DNA of 64,000 bases from Phycisphaeraceae bacterium (lineage in GTDB: Bacteria; Planctomycetota; Phycisphaerae; Phycisphaerales; UBA1924), in NCBI GenBank assembly GCA_019636845.1, contig JAHBWV010000001.1, positions 186,001 to 250,000 of the forward strand, given 5' to 3'. Position 1 is the first letter of the stretch. The number at the start of each line of letters is the position of its first letter. The notes beneath the pieces are model-generated. The model saw nothing but the letters and a program-made list of their open reading frames with translations. It made no database searches and was not told where the DNA came from. The position numbers and the translations under genes were made by a program. Shown piece after piece: positions 8,678 to 17,073 of this stretch.

Positions 8678-11047
8678 ATGCCGAACCGCAACCATCGTCG
8701 ATGTCGGGTATGGTCAGATTCAGGCCTTGCTTCGCTGACCGCGATCGGCCTGCTCGCGGCACTCTCACACAACGCAGCCGCTGCGGACCTCTTCGTCCCC
8801 GCCCAGTACCCCACAATCCAGGCAGCCGTCAACGCGGCCGTCAACGGCGACACCATCCTCATCGCCCCCGGCTCCTACTACGAGAACATCACCCTCGGCA
8901 CCAAGGGCATCAACCTCCGATCTACCTCGTCCGCCGCAGACACCATCCTCTACCCCTTCACAGGCGGCTCCGTCATCTCACTCGCCGGAACCGTCGGACA
9001 AGCAACCCTCGACGGGCTCACCATCCGCGACGGCGTCAGCACCGCCTCCGGCGCGGGAATCCTCGCCGCCAACGCCAACCTGCGCCTGATCTCCTGCATC
9101 CTTCTCTCAAACGAGAGCGCCGACGCCCCGGGAGCCGCTCTCTACGCCTCCGCATCGACCATCTCCCTCGAATCCTGCGAGGTACTCGACAATCAGGCCG
9201 TCCTCTTCGAGCAGACAACCGTCGCCGGCGGTGCCATCTCCGTCGTGAACTCAACCCTGACTGCGATCCAGTCATACTTCTCCGGCAACCTCTCCTTCGA
9301 GATCGGTGGCGCAGCACTCGGTGCCTCAGGAAACAGCTCCGTCACCATCGACCAGTGCACCTTCGAAACAAACGCCGCGTCCTCAGAGATCGTCTTCGGA
9401 ACAAGTCTCACCTTCGGCGGCGGCGGCGCGATCCTCGTTCGCGACAACACATCCCTCACCATCAACGACACAACCTTTCAGAACAACCTCGCCACCAGAG
9501 GCAGCGGAACCGTCCGCACAATCTCCCTCACAGGACCGGTCCTCATCGAGAACTCACGCTTCATAGCCAACCGCACCAGCGGCGGCGGCGGCCTCTCACT
9601 CTCCATCAGCGTGTCGGGAATCACCGTCCGCGACACCATCTTCCGGGACAACGACGCCAGTCTCGGCACCGGGGGCTCCGGCGGAGCCGTCGCCTTCTCC
9701 TCCGCATCCAGCTCCATACCCAACACCTTCGAGCGATGCCAGTTCATCAACAACACCGCATCCGCAGCGGGCGCGGTCCTCGCCCGTGGTCTCATCATCA
9801 TGGAAGACTGCCTCTACCAGGGCAACCGCGCCAACCGCGCCGGCAGCATCGGAGGAGGCGCTGGCGCGCTGCGAAACCAGCAGACCGCGAACGGCACCCG
9901 ATACACACGCTGCCAGTTCATCGACAACGGCGTCCTCCTCAACGCCGGAGAGGCAGGCGCTGTCAGCAACTACCGCACCAGAGCACTCTTCGAAGACTGC
10001 CTCTTCGACTCCAACTTCGCCATCAGCCAGCAGGGCGGCGCAGTCTTCAACGAGAGCTCGAGCTCGACAAACCCCACCAATCCCACCTTCCTCCGCTGCA
10101 CCTTCACCAACAACTACGTCCAGCAAGTCAACTCATCACCCTTCGTCAACGGCGGAGCCGTCAGCAACATCGACGGCGCAAGCCCCACCTTCATCCAGTG
10201 CGTCTTCGACAACAACTCCGCATGGGGCGACGGTGGACATGTCAACCACACCGGCTTCGGCACCATGACCTTCGATCGCTGCTCCTTCACCAACGGAACA
10301 GCGCGCGCCGGCGGAGCCATCTTCTCTCGAACCACAGGGCAACTCGTCATCCGAAACTCGCTCATCGCAAACAACACCGCCACCAACGACGGCGGCGGGC
10401 TCAACATCGAGAACGCACAGCCACTCACACTCACAAACAGCACCGTCGCATACAACGTCGGTGGCGGCGTCCGCTTCTCCGGATCCACAAACTCTCCCCT
10501 CACAGGCAACATCATCTGGGGCAACACCGTCAAGCCAAACCTCGCCGCCGGCGGCTCAGGCACCGCGACCGCAACCACATACAGCATCGTCCAGGGCGGA
10601 TATCCGGGCACGGGCAACAGCGGTGCCGACCCGCTCTTCGTCGATGCCGCGAACGGCGACTTCAGGCTCCAGCCCGGCTCTCCGGCCATTGACAGCGCGA
10701 GCAACACCGCGCTCCCCTCCGATGCCCAGTTCGACCTCGACGGCAACCCACGCTTCGTAGACGACACCGCCACGCCCGACACCGGCATCGCCGGCGGCGC
10801 TGGCGGCTCAGCCATCGCCGACCGCGGCGCGTTCGAATTCCAGGGCTCCGGCGCGTGCCCCGCCGACTACAACGGCGACAACGAAGTCGACATCCTCGAC
10901 TTCCTCGACTTCTTCGACGACTTCGGCACCTGCGACGGACAGCCCTCACCCTGCGGCTCAAACGGCAACCCCGACTTCAACGGCGATACCGCAATCGACA
11001 TCCTCGACTTCCTCGACTTCTTCGACGCCTTCGGCAGCGGATGCTGA
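8678..11047 (+). CDS. Secreted right-handed beta-helix protein with dockerin-like C terminus
   Basis: 789 residues. A signal peptide runs to about residue 36. Then comes the start of a pectate-lyase-like beta-helix (VPAQYPTIQAAVNAAVNGDT, the usual opening of NosD/polymorphic-membrane-type helices) and ~600 residues of short turns rich in Asn, Gly and Ser, with repeated FxxCxFxxNxA-xGGA patterns (for example FIQCVFDNNSA and FDRCSFTNGTA). Near the end GSPAIDSASN is the common closing motif of such proteins. The C-terminal module has two calcium loops (DYNGDNEVDILD, DFNGDTAIDILD) and ends FGSGC. Likely an extracellular glycan-binding or surface protein. Start supported by the GGGAG site. Confidence 0.8.
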   Translation: MPNRNHRRCRVWSDSGLASLTAIGLLAALSHNAAAADLFVPAQYPTIQAAVNAAVNGDTILIAPGSYYENITLGTKGINLRSTSSAADTILYPFTGGSVISLAGTVGQATLDGLTIRDGVSTASGAGILAANANLRLISCILLSNESADAPGAALYASASTISLESCEVLDNQAVLFEQTTVAGGAISVVNSTLTAIQSYFSGNLSFEIGGAALGASGNSSVTIDQCTFETNAASSEIVFGTSLTFGGGGAILVRDNTSLTINDTTFQNNLATRGSGTVRTISLTGPVLIENSRFIANRTSGGGGLSLSISVSGITVRDTIFRDNDASLGTGGSGGAVAFSSASSSIPNTFERCQFINNTASAAGAVLARGLIIMEDCLYQGNRANRAGSIGGGAGALRNQQTANGTRYTRCQFIDNGVLLNAGEAGAVSNYRTRALFEDCLFDSNFAISQQGGAVFNESSSSTNPTNPTFLRCTFTNNYVQQVNSSPFVNGGAVSNIDGASPTFIQCVFDNNSAWGDGGHVNHTGFGTMTFDRCSFTNGTARAGGAIFSRTTGQLVIRNSLIANNTATNDGGGLNIENAQPLTLTNSTVAYNVGGGVRFSGSTNSPLTGNIIWGNTVKPNLAAGGSGTATATTYSIVQGGYPGTGNSGADPLFVDAANGDFRLQPGSPAIDSASNTALPSDAQFDLDGNPRFVDDTATPDTGIAGGAGGSAIADRGAFEFQGSGACPADYNGDNEVDILDFLDFFDDFGTCDGQPSPCGSNGNPDFNGDTAIDILDFLDFFDAFGSGC

Positions 11048-11129
11048 TCGCTCACCACCCCGCGGAGTGCGGCATGATGCCCTCGGCTCCGGCCACACAC
11101 ACACCACCAACCCCACTCAGGAGACCATC

Positions 11130-11747
11130 ATGAAACCGACCATCGCGATCGCGCTCGCATCCCTTGCCTCAGCCGCACCAGCGCTCGCTGGCACCATCGA
11201 CTACACCCTGACAGGACGCATCTCCGTCATCGCCGGCATCGACACCGACGGGCTCAACGGCGCACAGTTCACCTACCGCGCCACCTTCGACGACAACTCC
11301 CTCTACGTGAACCGCTTCGGCCTCGCCGCCGCCGTCGCAATCTCCGGCTCGACATTCATCGAGATCACCGGCTCCTCAATCGCCGCGAACAACGGAATCT
11401 CCGCCACCGGCGTCGACATGGCCTTCTACCCGACCTTCGCAGGAAACTTCATGGACCCCTCCGGGCTCCGCCTCCAGTTCACACTCGGAAACGGCTCACA
11501 GTTCTCCATGATCGGCAACACCACGCCCGCCCCCGGCTCCGCAAGCGCAACCATCGGCTCCGACGTGAAACGCAACGACTTCGTCCCCGCAGCATACTTC
11601 GGGTCCAACGGCGGAAGAGCCCTCACCAACGAAACCACCGGCACACGCTACACATTCCTCGACGTCTCGATCACGGCCATCCCCGCGCCGGGCACCGTCG
11701 CCCCACTCGCCCTCGTCACGCTCCTCGCCTCACGCCGCCGTCGCTGA
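11130..11747 (+). CDS. Exported protein with PEP-CTERM-like sorting tail
   Basis: 205 residues: signal peptide (to ALAGT, about residue 21), a beta-rich body with no recognised domain, and a C-terminal tail IPAPGTVAPLALVTLLASRR, that is a Pro-Ala-Pro-Gly motif, a short hydrophobic helix and a basic end. This is the planctomycete version of the PEP-CTERM signal, processed by exosortase in other bacteria; no exosortase gene is in this window. Start supported by CAGGAG at 11118-11123. It follows the beta-helix gene by 82 bases. A hairpin 98 bases after the stop may end transcription. Confidence 0.75.
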   Translation: MKPTIAIALASLASAAPALAGTIDYTLTGRISVIAGIDTDGLNGAQFTYRATFDDNSLYVNRFGLAAAVAISGSTFIEITGSSIAANNGISATGVDMAFYPTFAGNFMDPSGLRLQFTLGNGSQFSMIGNTTPAPGSASATIGSDVKRNDFVPAAYFGSNGGRALTNETTGTRYTFLDVSITAIPAPGTVAPLALVTLLASRRRR

Positions 11748-11844
11748 AACGCGGCCGATCCGTTGACGCGGCACTCAACCCGCGAGCTCTACCGTGCCGC
11801 CACGCGGGCCGCGATATCGCCGCCGAAAGCACGCTCGACTCCTG

Positions 11845-11870
11845 ACGCGGCCGGGTCTCTCCGGCCGCGT
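11845..11870 (+). terminator. Hairpin, possible terminator
   Basis: ACGCGGCCGG, loop GTCTCT, CCGGCCGCGT: a perfect 10-bp stem between the PEP-CTERM gene and the next secreted gene. No T-tract follows, so rho-independent function is uncertain. Confidence 0.4.
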
Positions 11871-12021
11871 GTCGTCATTCGCGCCTCGCATCATCCCCAC
11901 GACGCCCCGCCCGAATCTCATCTTTTCTTCCTTCTCGCGCGCCGCGATCGACCGCATCAGACTCTGTGATGCCATCGCGACATGTACATTTACATTCAAA
12001 CCACGCGACAGGAGCCGAACA

Positions 12022-13308
12022 ATGACCAGTACAACGCCCTATAACGCCACAGCCAGCCGCGTCTTCGCGCTCGCCGCCCTCACGGCAGCAGCTCCTCTTG
12101 CCCTCGCGCAGGATCTCATCGCCGCCAGCGCACCAGAGTCAGGTCAGACCGTCCTCCGCATCATCAACCTGAACGATGGTTCGCATATGCCCTACATGAC
12201 CCTCCCCATCCCCTCGGACATGTCCTATCTCCGGACTCTCAGCCCACTCCCAGGAAACCGCCTGATCGCCTGTTACTACGCCGGCACAGCCAGCGTCACC
12301 CCCAGGATCATCAAGATCGACCCGCTCACTGGCGAAACCAGCGAGGTCATCCTCGGAGCTCCGCTCACCTCTCGCTACATCGAGGCGTTCGAGTGGTCCC
12401 CGCGTCACAACGCCATCATCGTCTCACACGCGAACCTGGGAAACTTCGGCACATCCAGCATCGCGCTGGTAGATGAAAACGGGACCGTCCTTGCCAACGC
12501 GGCATCCAGCCCAACCCAGGCCGATCTCGACCACGTCGCATGCTCGGAGACCGAAGACTATTTCATCGACCTCAACCGCGCGACATCCAACCGCGTGGTC
12601 CGGCTCGCGACTCCCTTCCCGACACCCACCTTCACCAACTTCGCGAGCCCGCCCAACATGGCCGAGTTCCACGACATCACCATCGAGCCCGGCACAGGGC
12701 GACTCCTCTTCGCGAACGGGCCGGGAACCTCCATCATCCACCTCAACGGAAACACCTACACCACCGCCGCCACACTCCAAGGCGGCCTCAGCGTCCGCGC
12801 CATCTCGTTCGCCACCGTGCCCCCACGCATCCAGACCCAACCCGCACACACCATCACCTGCCCCGGAGGCACGCTCACGCTCTCCATCGTCGCAACAGGC
12901 GGGTCGCCCACCTACAGGTGGCAGAGACTCGTCGCGGACGACTGGGCCGATCTCGCCGACGGCCCGACCGCCACCGGATCAACCCTCTCAGGCACCGGCT
13001 CACACACACTCACCATCAACACCTTCGCCTTTGAAGATGATGGAAGCTACCGCTGCCTCATCACCGACGCCGCCGCGCCAGACGGAATACTCAGCGAACA
13101 CGCGCTCGCCCGCGCATGCCTCGCAAACTACAACTGCGACGGCGAGGTCGATATCCTCGACTTCCTCGACTTCATGGACGACTTCGGCAGCTGCGACGGC
13201 CAGTCCGCACCCTGCGGCAACTCCGCCAACGCCGACATCACCGGAGACACCATCGTCGATATCGTCGACTTGCTCGACTTCCTCGACGCCTTCGGCCGCG
13301 GCTGCTGA
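12022..13308 (+). CDS. Secreted protein with Ig-like domain and dockerin-like C terminus
   Basis: 428 residues. Signal peptide to about residue 30 (PLALAQD). Residues ~35-270 look like a beta-propeller-type region (RIIKIDPLTGETSEVI, AFEWSPRHNAIIVSHA, HDITIEPGTGRLLFANG). Residues ~275-370 form an Ig-like domain (IQTQPAHTITCPGGTLTLSI ... YRWQRL ... DDGSYRCLITDA). The last ~55 residues are the twin calcium-loop module, ending FGRGC. Start supported by CAGGAG at 12009-12014. A strong hairpin ~85 bases after the stop fits a terminator. Probably surface-attached; role unknown. Confidence 0.75.
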   Translation: MTSTTPYNATASRVFALAALTAAAPLALAQDLIAASAPESGQTVLRIINLNDGSHMPYMTLPIPSDMSYLRTLSPLPGNRLIACYYAGTASVTPRIIKIDPLTGETSEVILGAPLTSRYIEAFEWSPRHNAIIVSHANLGNFGTSSIALVDENGTVLANAASSPTQADLDHVACSETEDYFIDLNRATSNRVVRLATPFPTPTFTNFASPPNMAEFHDITIEPGTGRLLFANGPGTSIIHLNGNTYTTAATLQGGLSVRAISFATVPPRIQTQPAHTITCPGGTLTLSIVATGGSPTYRWQRLVADDWADLADGPTATGSTLSGTGSHTLTINTFAFEDDGSYRCLITDAAAPDGILSEHALARACLANYNCDGEVDILDFLDFMDDFGSCDGQSAPCGNSANADITGDTIVDIVDLLDFLDAFGRGC

Positions 13309-13392
13309 TCACCCAGCCCACCCCTGCGGTCACGCGCCACCATCCCCGGCATCAACACCCGGATCTCGCGACGCCCCGCCATCAAAGAACAG

Positions 13393-13430
13393 CACGATCC
13401 TCGCCCACACGCACCCGGGCGAGGATCGTG
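13393..13430 (+). terminator. Strong hairpin terminator after the Ig-like protein gene
   Basis: A perfect 14-bp stem (CACGATCCTCGCCC / GGGCGAGGATCGTG, arms 13393-13406 and 13417-13430) with a 10-base loop, followed by TCCTTT. It ends the run of plus-strand secreted-protein genes. Confidence 0.65.
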
Positions 13431-13431
13431 T

Positions 13432-13605
13432 CCTTTATCGCTCCGCCGCGCACCAAATCTCCTCGGACCCTTCCTCGATGCTGTCGAACATGCTGACGCC
13501 GGCATCGAGATTGTGTCCACCAGCCGCGTGGCCTCGGATGCATCGGAGGATCCCCACGCCTTGAAGAACTCGGTCCCGCCCCCGAAGATCCCGCCCCCGA
13601 AATGA
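13432..13605 (+). other. Possible gene remnant in a 412-base intergenic stretch
   Basis: The stretch 13309-13720 has no clear gene. One plus frame (13432-13605) has no start codon but reads like a real C terminus (GPFLDAVEHADAGIEIVS, then SVPPPKIPPPK and a stop). Just after it, 13620-13650 holds a short inverted GCCC/GGGC around AAGCGCAAGCGA, possibly another dispersed repeat. I cannot assign either. Confidence 0.2.
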
Positions 13606-13720
13606 AGGACGGCAACCTTGAGGCCCAAGCGCAAGCGAGGGCGTGAGGTCAGGGTCCGGACCAACACAACAGCGATGGTACGATGCGTCTCGCGGCCGCG
13701 CGTCACAGGGAGAGCGACCA

Positions 13721-14293
13721 ATGGTGCATGGTGCGGGGACCGGCGAGATGCGAGTCATGCTGCGTGAGACACGGCCCGAGGATGTGCCCCGATTCTTCGA
13801 GCACCAGACCGATCCCGAAGGAATGTGGATGGTCGGCTCCGTGCGGCCAAACCACCTGGACCGCGACGCCTTCATCGCGCGCTGGGACGCCATCCTGGCC
13901 AACGACACGCTCATCAAGCGGGCCATCATCCTCACGCACCCGGAGAGCGCGGCCGCGAACACCGCGGAGATCGTCGTCGGCAGCATCAACTGCTTCGAGC
14001 GCGTCCCCGATCCGGCCCGCCCGTGCACGATCTTCCCCGGCCCGGAGATCGGCTACTGGCTCGGGCGCGAGCACCGGGGCAAAGGCATCGCGAGCGTTGC
14101 GGTGAAGCTGTTCCTGGCCGAAGTCACACGCCGCCCGCTGTACGCCCGAGCCGCGAGCGACAACGTGGGCTCGATCCGCGTGCTCCAGAAGGCGGGCTTC
14201 ACCGAGATCGGCCGCGAGATGTTCTTCGCGAACATGCGCGGGGCCGATGGAAAGGGCGAGGAGATTGAAGAGACGATGATGGTGCTGGAGTAG
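13721..14293 (+). CDS. GNAT family N-acetyltransferase (RimJ/RimL type)
   Basis: 190 residues. GNAT enzymes move an acetyl group from acetyl-CoA to an amine; this one has the RimJ/RimL-like layout. It opens with VMLRETRPEDVPRFFEHQTDP, has the central EIGYWLGREHRGKGIASVAV, in which the GREHRGKGIA loop binds the CoA pyrophosphate, and the closing ASDNVGSIRVLQKAGFTEIG motif. The substrate cannot be inferred. Start chosen for AGGGAGA at 13707-13713; MRVMLRE at 13748 is an alternative. It converges on the HEAT-repeat gene (54 bases between stops). Confidence 0.85.
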   Translation: MVHGAGTGEMRVMLRETRPEDVPRFFEHQTDPEGMWMVGSVRPNHLDRDAFIARWDAILANDTLIKRAIILTHPESAAANTAEIVVGSINCFERVPDPARPCTIFPGPEIGYWLGREHRGKGIASVAVKLFLAEVTRRPLYARAASDNVGSIRVLQKAGFTEIGREMFFANMRGADGKGEEIEETMMVLE

Positions 14294-14347
14294 AGCGGAC
14301 ATCGCCGTGCCACGGCGTTGTCGTGTGCGTGGGTCGAGCTCGCGAGT

Positions 14348-16006
14348 TCAGTTCCCCGCTATCCCGAATCTCGCTCGCACGATACTCGCCTGAGACGCGC
14401 TCAACGCGGACCCCGATCGGTGCAGAGACTTCGCGGCTTCAGCGACTTGCTCATCGCTGGGACCCTGGCGAGCGGGCCGAGCGTGAGCGTTGTCGATGTA
14501 GTCTGACGCCATCTGCGCAACTTGCGGATCCGCATCTTTCAGCGATTCGATCGCGTCGACGATCGCTTCATACGGGTTGCGGCCAAGGAGAAGCCGCAGC
14601 GCGTTCCGGCGCACATGGGCATGCGGCGATTGCGATTTGATCGCGCGCAGCGCCTCCTGATCACACGCGAGCCGACGACCCGCAAGGAATCTCGTCGCCT
14701 CTCTCGAAACGGCGGGCCGCGAATCCGCAATGAGCGGCGGGCACCATCCCTCGGCTCCCTCGGAGTCGAGCGTCCTCGCGGCTCGGAGCGCGGCGGCGGC
14801 CAGACTTGGCACCGGACTGGTGATGTAAGGGCGCACCACGGCAACATCCTCGCGGACACCACACTCTCCCAAGCCGAGGATCGCCGAGGCAGTGGGACGC
14901 GTCGCGTGTTCATGGATCGCACCGAGATAGATCGCCCGTGGATCGAACTCGATGCCATCGACCGACGCCTTTTCCCGAAGATACGTTCGGGCGGCGTGAC
15001 GCATCGATACATGGCGATCAAAGAGGGCACCACGCAGATGCGACTCACGAACGTGCGAAGGCGCGCCGAGAATCCCATACATCGCCTCGCGACGGACGGG
15101 CATATAGGGATCTCGTGCCGCTTGCGCGATAATCTCGCTCCGGTCTTGCAGGTCACTCACCGAGAGCAACTGACGTACGACATGGAGCCGTACCGCCGGA
15201 TCGGGATGACTCAGCGACTCAACGAGAAACTGCACGTGCTCCAACACCTGCACACCACGAGTGATCTCGAGGGCCCAGCGAGCGACGGCTCGCGGCGATG
15301 ACCGAATGAGTGATTCAAGACGCGGACGCTCCGCATCGACCAAAAGGAGCGACGCCAAGGCCTCGCTGATCCATGCGTGATCGGCGCGGGAGCGGTGCCG
15401 GGTAGACTGAACAAGTCCGAGAGAGGGTAACCACGCGTCGAGGTGTTCCGCGCGGAGCAACGTCTTGATCTCTGCCGACGCGTACGCCCGGATCGGTCGC
15501 ACCCAGTCGTTCGCCCTGAGCAGCAAGAATGGAAGGCGATCTGATGCTGTGGTGTCCGCGACCAACCATCGAAGAGCGGCCTCCCGCAAAAGTCCGCTTC
15601 GATGGAACGTGAACAGTTTCCAGAGCTGCGATGGCCACTCGCGGCGGGCGACCCGACCAACCGTCAGTTCGTGCCATGAGTACGCCCGCAGCGTGCTGCT
15701 TCGGACCTGACCTTCCAACTGTCCGAGTTGGTCGATCGGCACGCGGTCCGTCAGCGTTGCGATGCAGTCAGACGCCCGAGACGCGAGCCGTGCATCCTCA
15801 TGAATCAACAGGTAGAGAAGCGAGGGAATAAGTGACCAGTTCGCTGTCTGCGCGATCCCACCGAGAATCTCCACGGCATGCTCAACATGCTGTTCCCGAA
15901 CGTGATTCGGTTTCGGCGTCCACCAGCGTGTGCTGCGCGCGTTCGCGCCCACGACATTCTCATCGAGCGTGCGAAGCAGCAGGAGACTGTCGTGGTTCCT
16001 TCCCAT
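14348..16006 (-). CDS. HEAT-repeat protein
   Basis: 552 residues made almost entirely of helical pairs of 30-35 residues, with recurring DPAVRLHVVRQLL, YMPVRREAMYGIL, VSMRHAARTYLRE and HAHVRRNALRLLL units typical of HEAT/PBS-lyase repeats. Such proteins are scaffolds for protein contacts. No signal peptide or catalytic motif is seen. An unusual feature is its slightly less GC-rich sequence than its neighbours. It stands alone; the aspartic-protease-like lipoprotein gene begins on the same strand further upstream, with ~80 bases between. Confidence 0.7.
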   Translation of the reverse strand: MGRNHDSLLLLRTLDENVVGANARSTRWWTPKPNHVREQHVEHAVEILGGIAQTANWSLIPSLLYLLIHEDARLASRASDCIATLTDRVPIDQLGQLEGQVRSSTLRAYSWHELTVGRVARREWPSQLWKLFTFHRSGLLREAALRWLVADTTASDRLPFLLLRANDWVRPIRAYASAEIKTLLRAEHLDAWLPSLGLVQSTRHRSRADHAWISEALASLLLVDAERPRLESLIRSSPRAVARWALEITRGVQVLEHVQFLVESLSHPDPAVRLHVVRQLLSVSDLQDRSEIIAQAARDPYMPVRREAMYGILGAPSHVRESHLRGALFDRHVSMRHAARTYLREKASVDGIEFDPRAIYLGAIHEHATRPTASAILGLGECGVREDVAVVRPYITSPVPSLAAAALRAARTLDSEGAEGWCPPLIADSRPAVSREATRFLAGRRLACDQEALRAIKSQSPHAHVRRNALRLLLGRNPYEAIVDAIESLKDADPQVAQMASDYIDNAHARPARQGPSDEQVAEAAKSLHRSGSALSASQASIVRARFGIAGN

Positions 16007-16085
16007 CGAGTACGTGAGTGTACAGAATGAGCGACAAACGCACCCAGAGGATCATAAGTCGCTCGGAGATCGAAGCATGACGACG

Positions 16086-17033
16086 TCAACCGGCTGCTCT
16101 CCATGCCGCCCCCAACCCAATCACACCCCGGACGGCATCGAACACCATCACGTGCCGCCCGAACACCGATTGCCCCGCCAGCCCGTGGATGTTACCGCCG
16201 AGCGCTTCCACCGTCCCCTCGTAATACGGGAAGCGGGGCACGCGGAGCGCCGGAATCTCCCGCGCTGGCTCGCTCGTCGCTCCCCCACGCCCCGGCGGCA
16301 GTTCCAGCATCGCCGCTCCGAAGTACATCGGGAACTGGCCGCCCTCGACATCCTGCCCCGTGTGCTCCTCATCGCCCGCGCGTCCGCCCTCACCAAGCCA
16401 GAGCAGGTGCGGGCAGCCGGTGTCCCACATGAGGCGCAGGTCGCGCCCATCCACGCGCACCGTCACGAGGATGTGGCCGCCCACATCCTCGAACGGGATC
16501 TCGGCCACCGTCTCGATCGCGTCGATCGCGCGCTCACCAACGGGCTTGCCCGCATCATCCGGATATCTCGTGATCAGCCCGCTGCTCGGATCAAAGACCG
16601 AGGGCACATCGAGCAGGTAGTCGGCCCCCAGCACGCCGATGATGCCGATGCCGCGGTCGTCGTCCTCCTGGAAGTTGCGGCCCGGCAGGTCGAACGACTC
16701 GCAACCGATGCGCACGGTTCCCGCGTGCTTCACATACCGCTCGCCATCGCGACCCAGATACAGAAACGTCAGCGCGGAGCCCGTGTCCATCGCGAGGTAG
16801 CCGACGGTGCCTTTGTACGCCGCGGCGACCGCGACGCCTCCCCACTCGGCCCCCCACTCACTCTCCGGCTCGCGCCACGCGTGGTCTTCCATCTCCGTGT
16901 ACACGAGCGGCACAACATTGACGCCGCACGCCGAGCGTTCACGAGCCGGCCCAGAGTGGCAGCCCGCCGAGAGAGCGCACAGCGCCGCCGCGCCACAGGT
17001 CGCAAGCATCAATCCAATGGAACGGCCGTTCAT
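16086..17033 (-). CDS. Lipoprotein with twin Asp-Thr-Gly motifs (pepsin/retropepsin-like)
   Basis: 315 residues. The N terminus is a lipoprotein signal with lipobox LSAGC (Cys ~25). The body carries two Asp-Thr-Gly motifs, AMDTGSALTFL (Asp ~83) and LMWDTGCPHLLWL (Asp ~204), each followed by hydrophobic strands (IIGVLGADYLLDV; GQSVFGRHVMVFD), the layout of a two-lobe aspartic protease or a tandem retropepsin-like fold. If both aspartates pair, this is a membrane-anchored aspartic protease; catalysis is inference. Start chosen because GGGGAGAAAG precedes the Met at 17033 and gives a clean lipobox. The PLP decarboxylase lies upstream on the same strand with a 40-base gap. Confidence 0.65.
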   Translation of the reverse strand: MNGRSIGLMLATCGAAALCALSAGCHSGPARERSACGVNVVPLVYTEMEDHAWREPESEWGAEWGGVAVAAAYKGTVGYLAMDTGSALTFLYLGRDGERYVKHAGTVRIGCESFDLPGRNFQEDDDRGIGIIGVLGADYLLDVPSVFDPSSGLITRYPDDAGKPVGERAIDAIETVAEIPFEDVGGHILVTVRVDGRDLRLMWDTGCPHLLWLGEGGRAGDEEHTGQDVEGGQFPMYFGAAMLELPPGRGGATSEPAREIPALRVPRFPYYEGTVEALGGNIHGLAGQSVFGRHVMVFDAVRGVIGLGAAWRAAG

Positions 17034-17073
17034 CGCTTTCTCCCCGTGCACGATCCCGACTCGCATACCTCAC

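Noticed and set aside
8701..10692. Long open frame overlapping the beta-helix gene
   Set aside because: It is Arg-rich and follows from GC-rich codons of the real gene, which has a signal peptide, domain pattern and ribosome-binding site.
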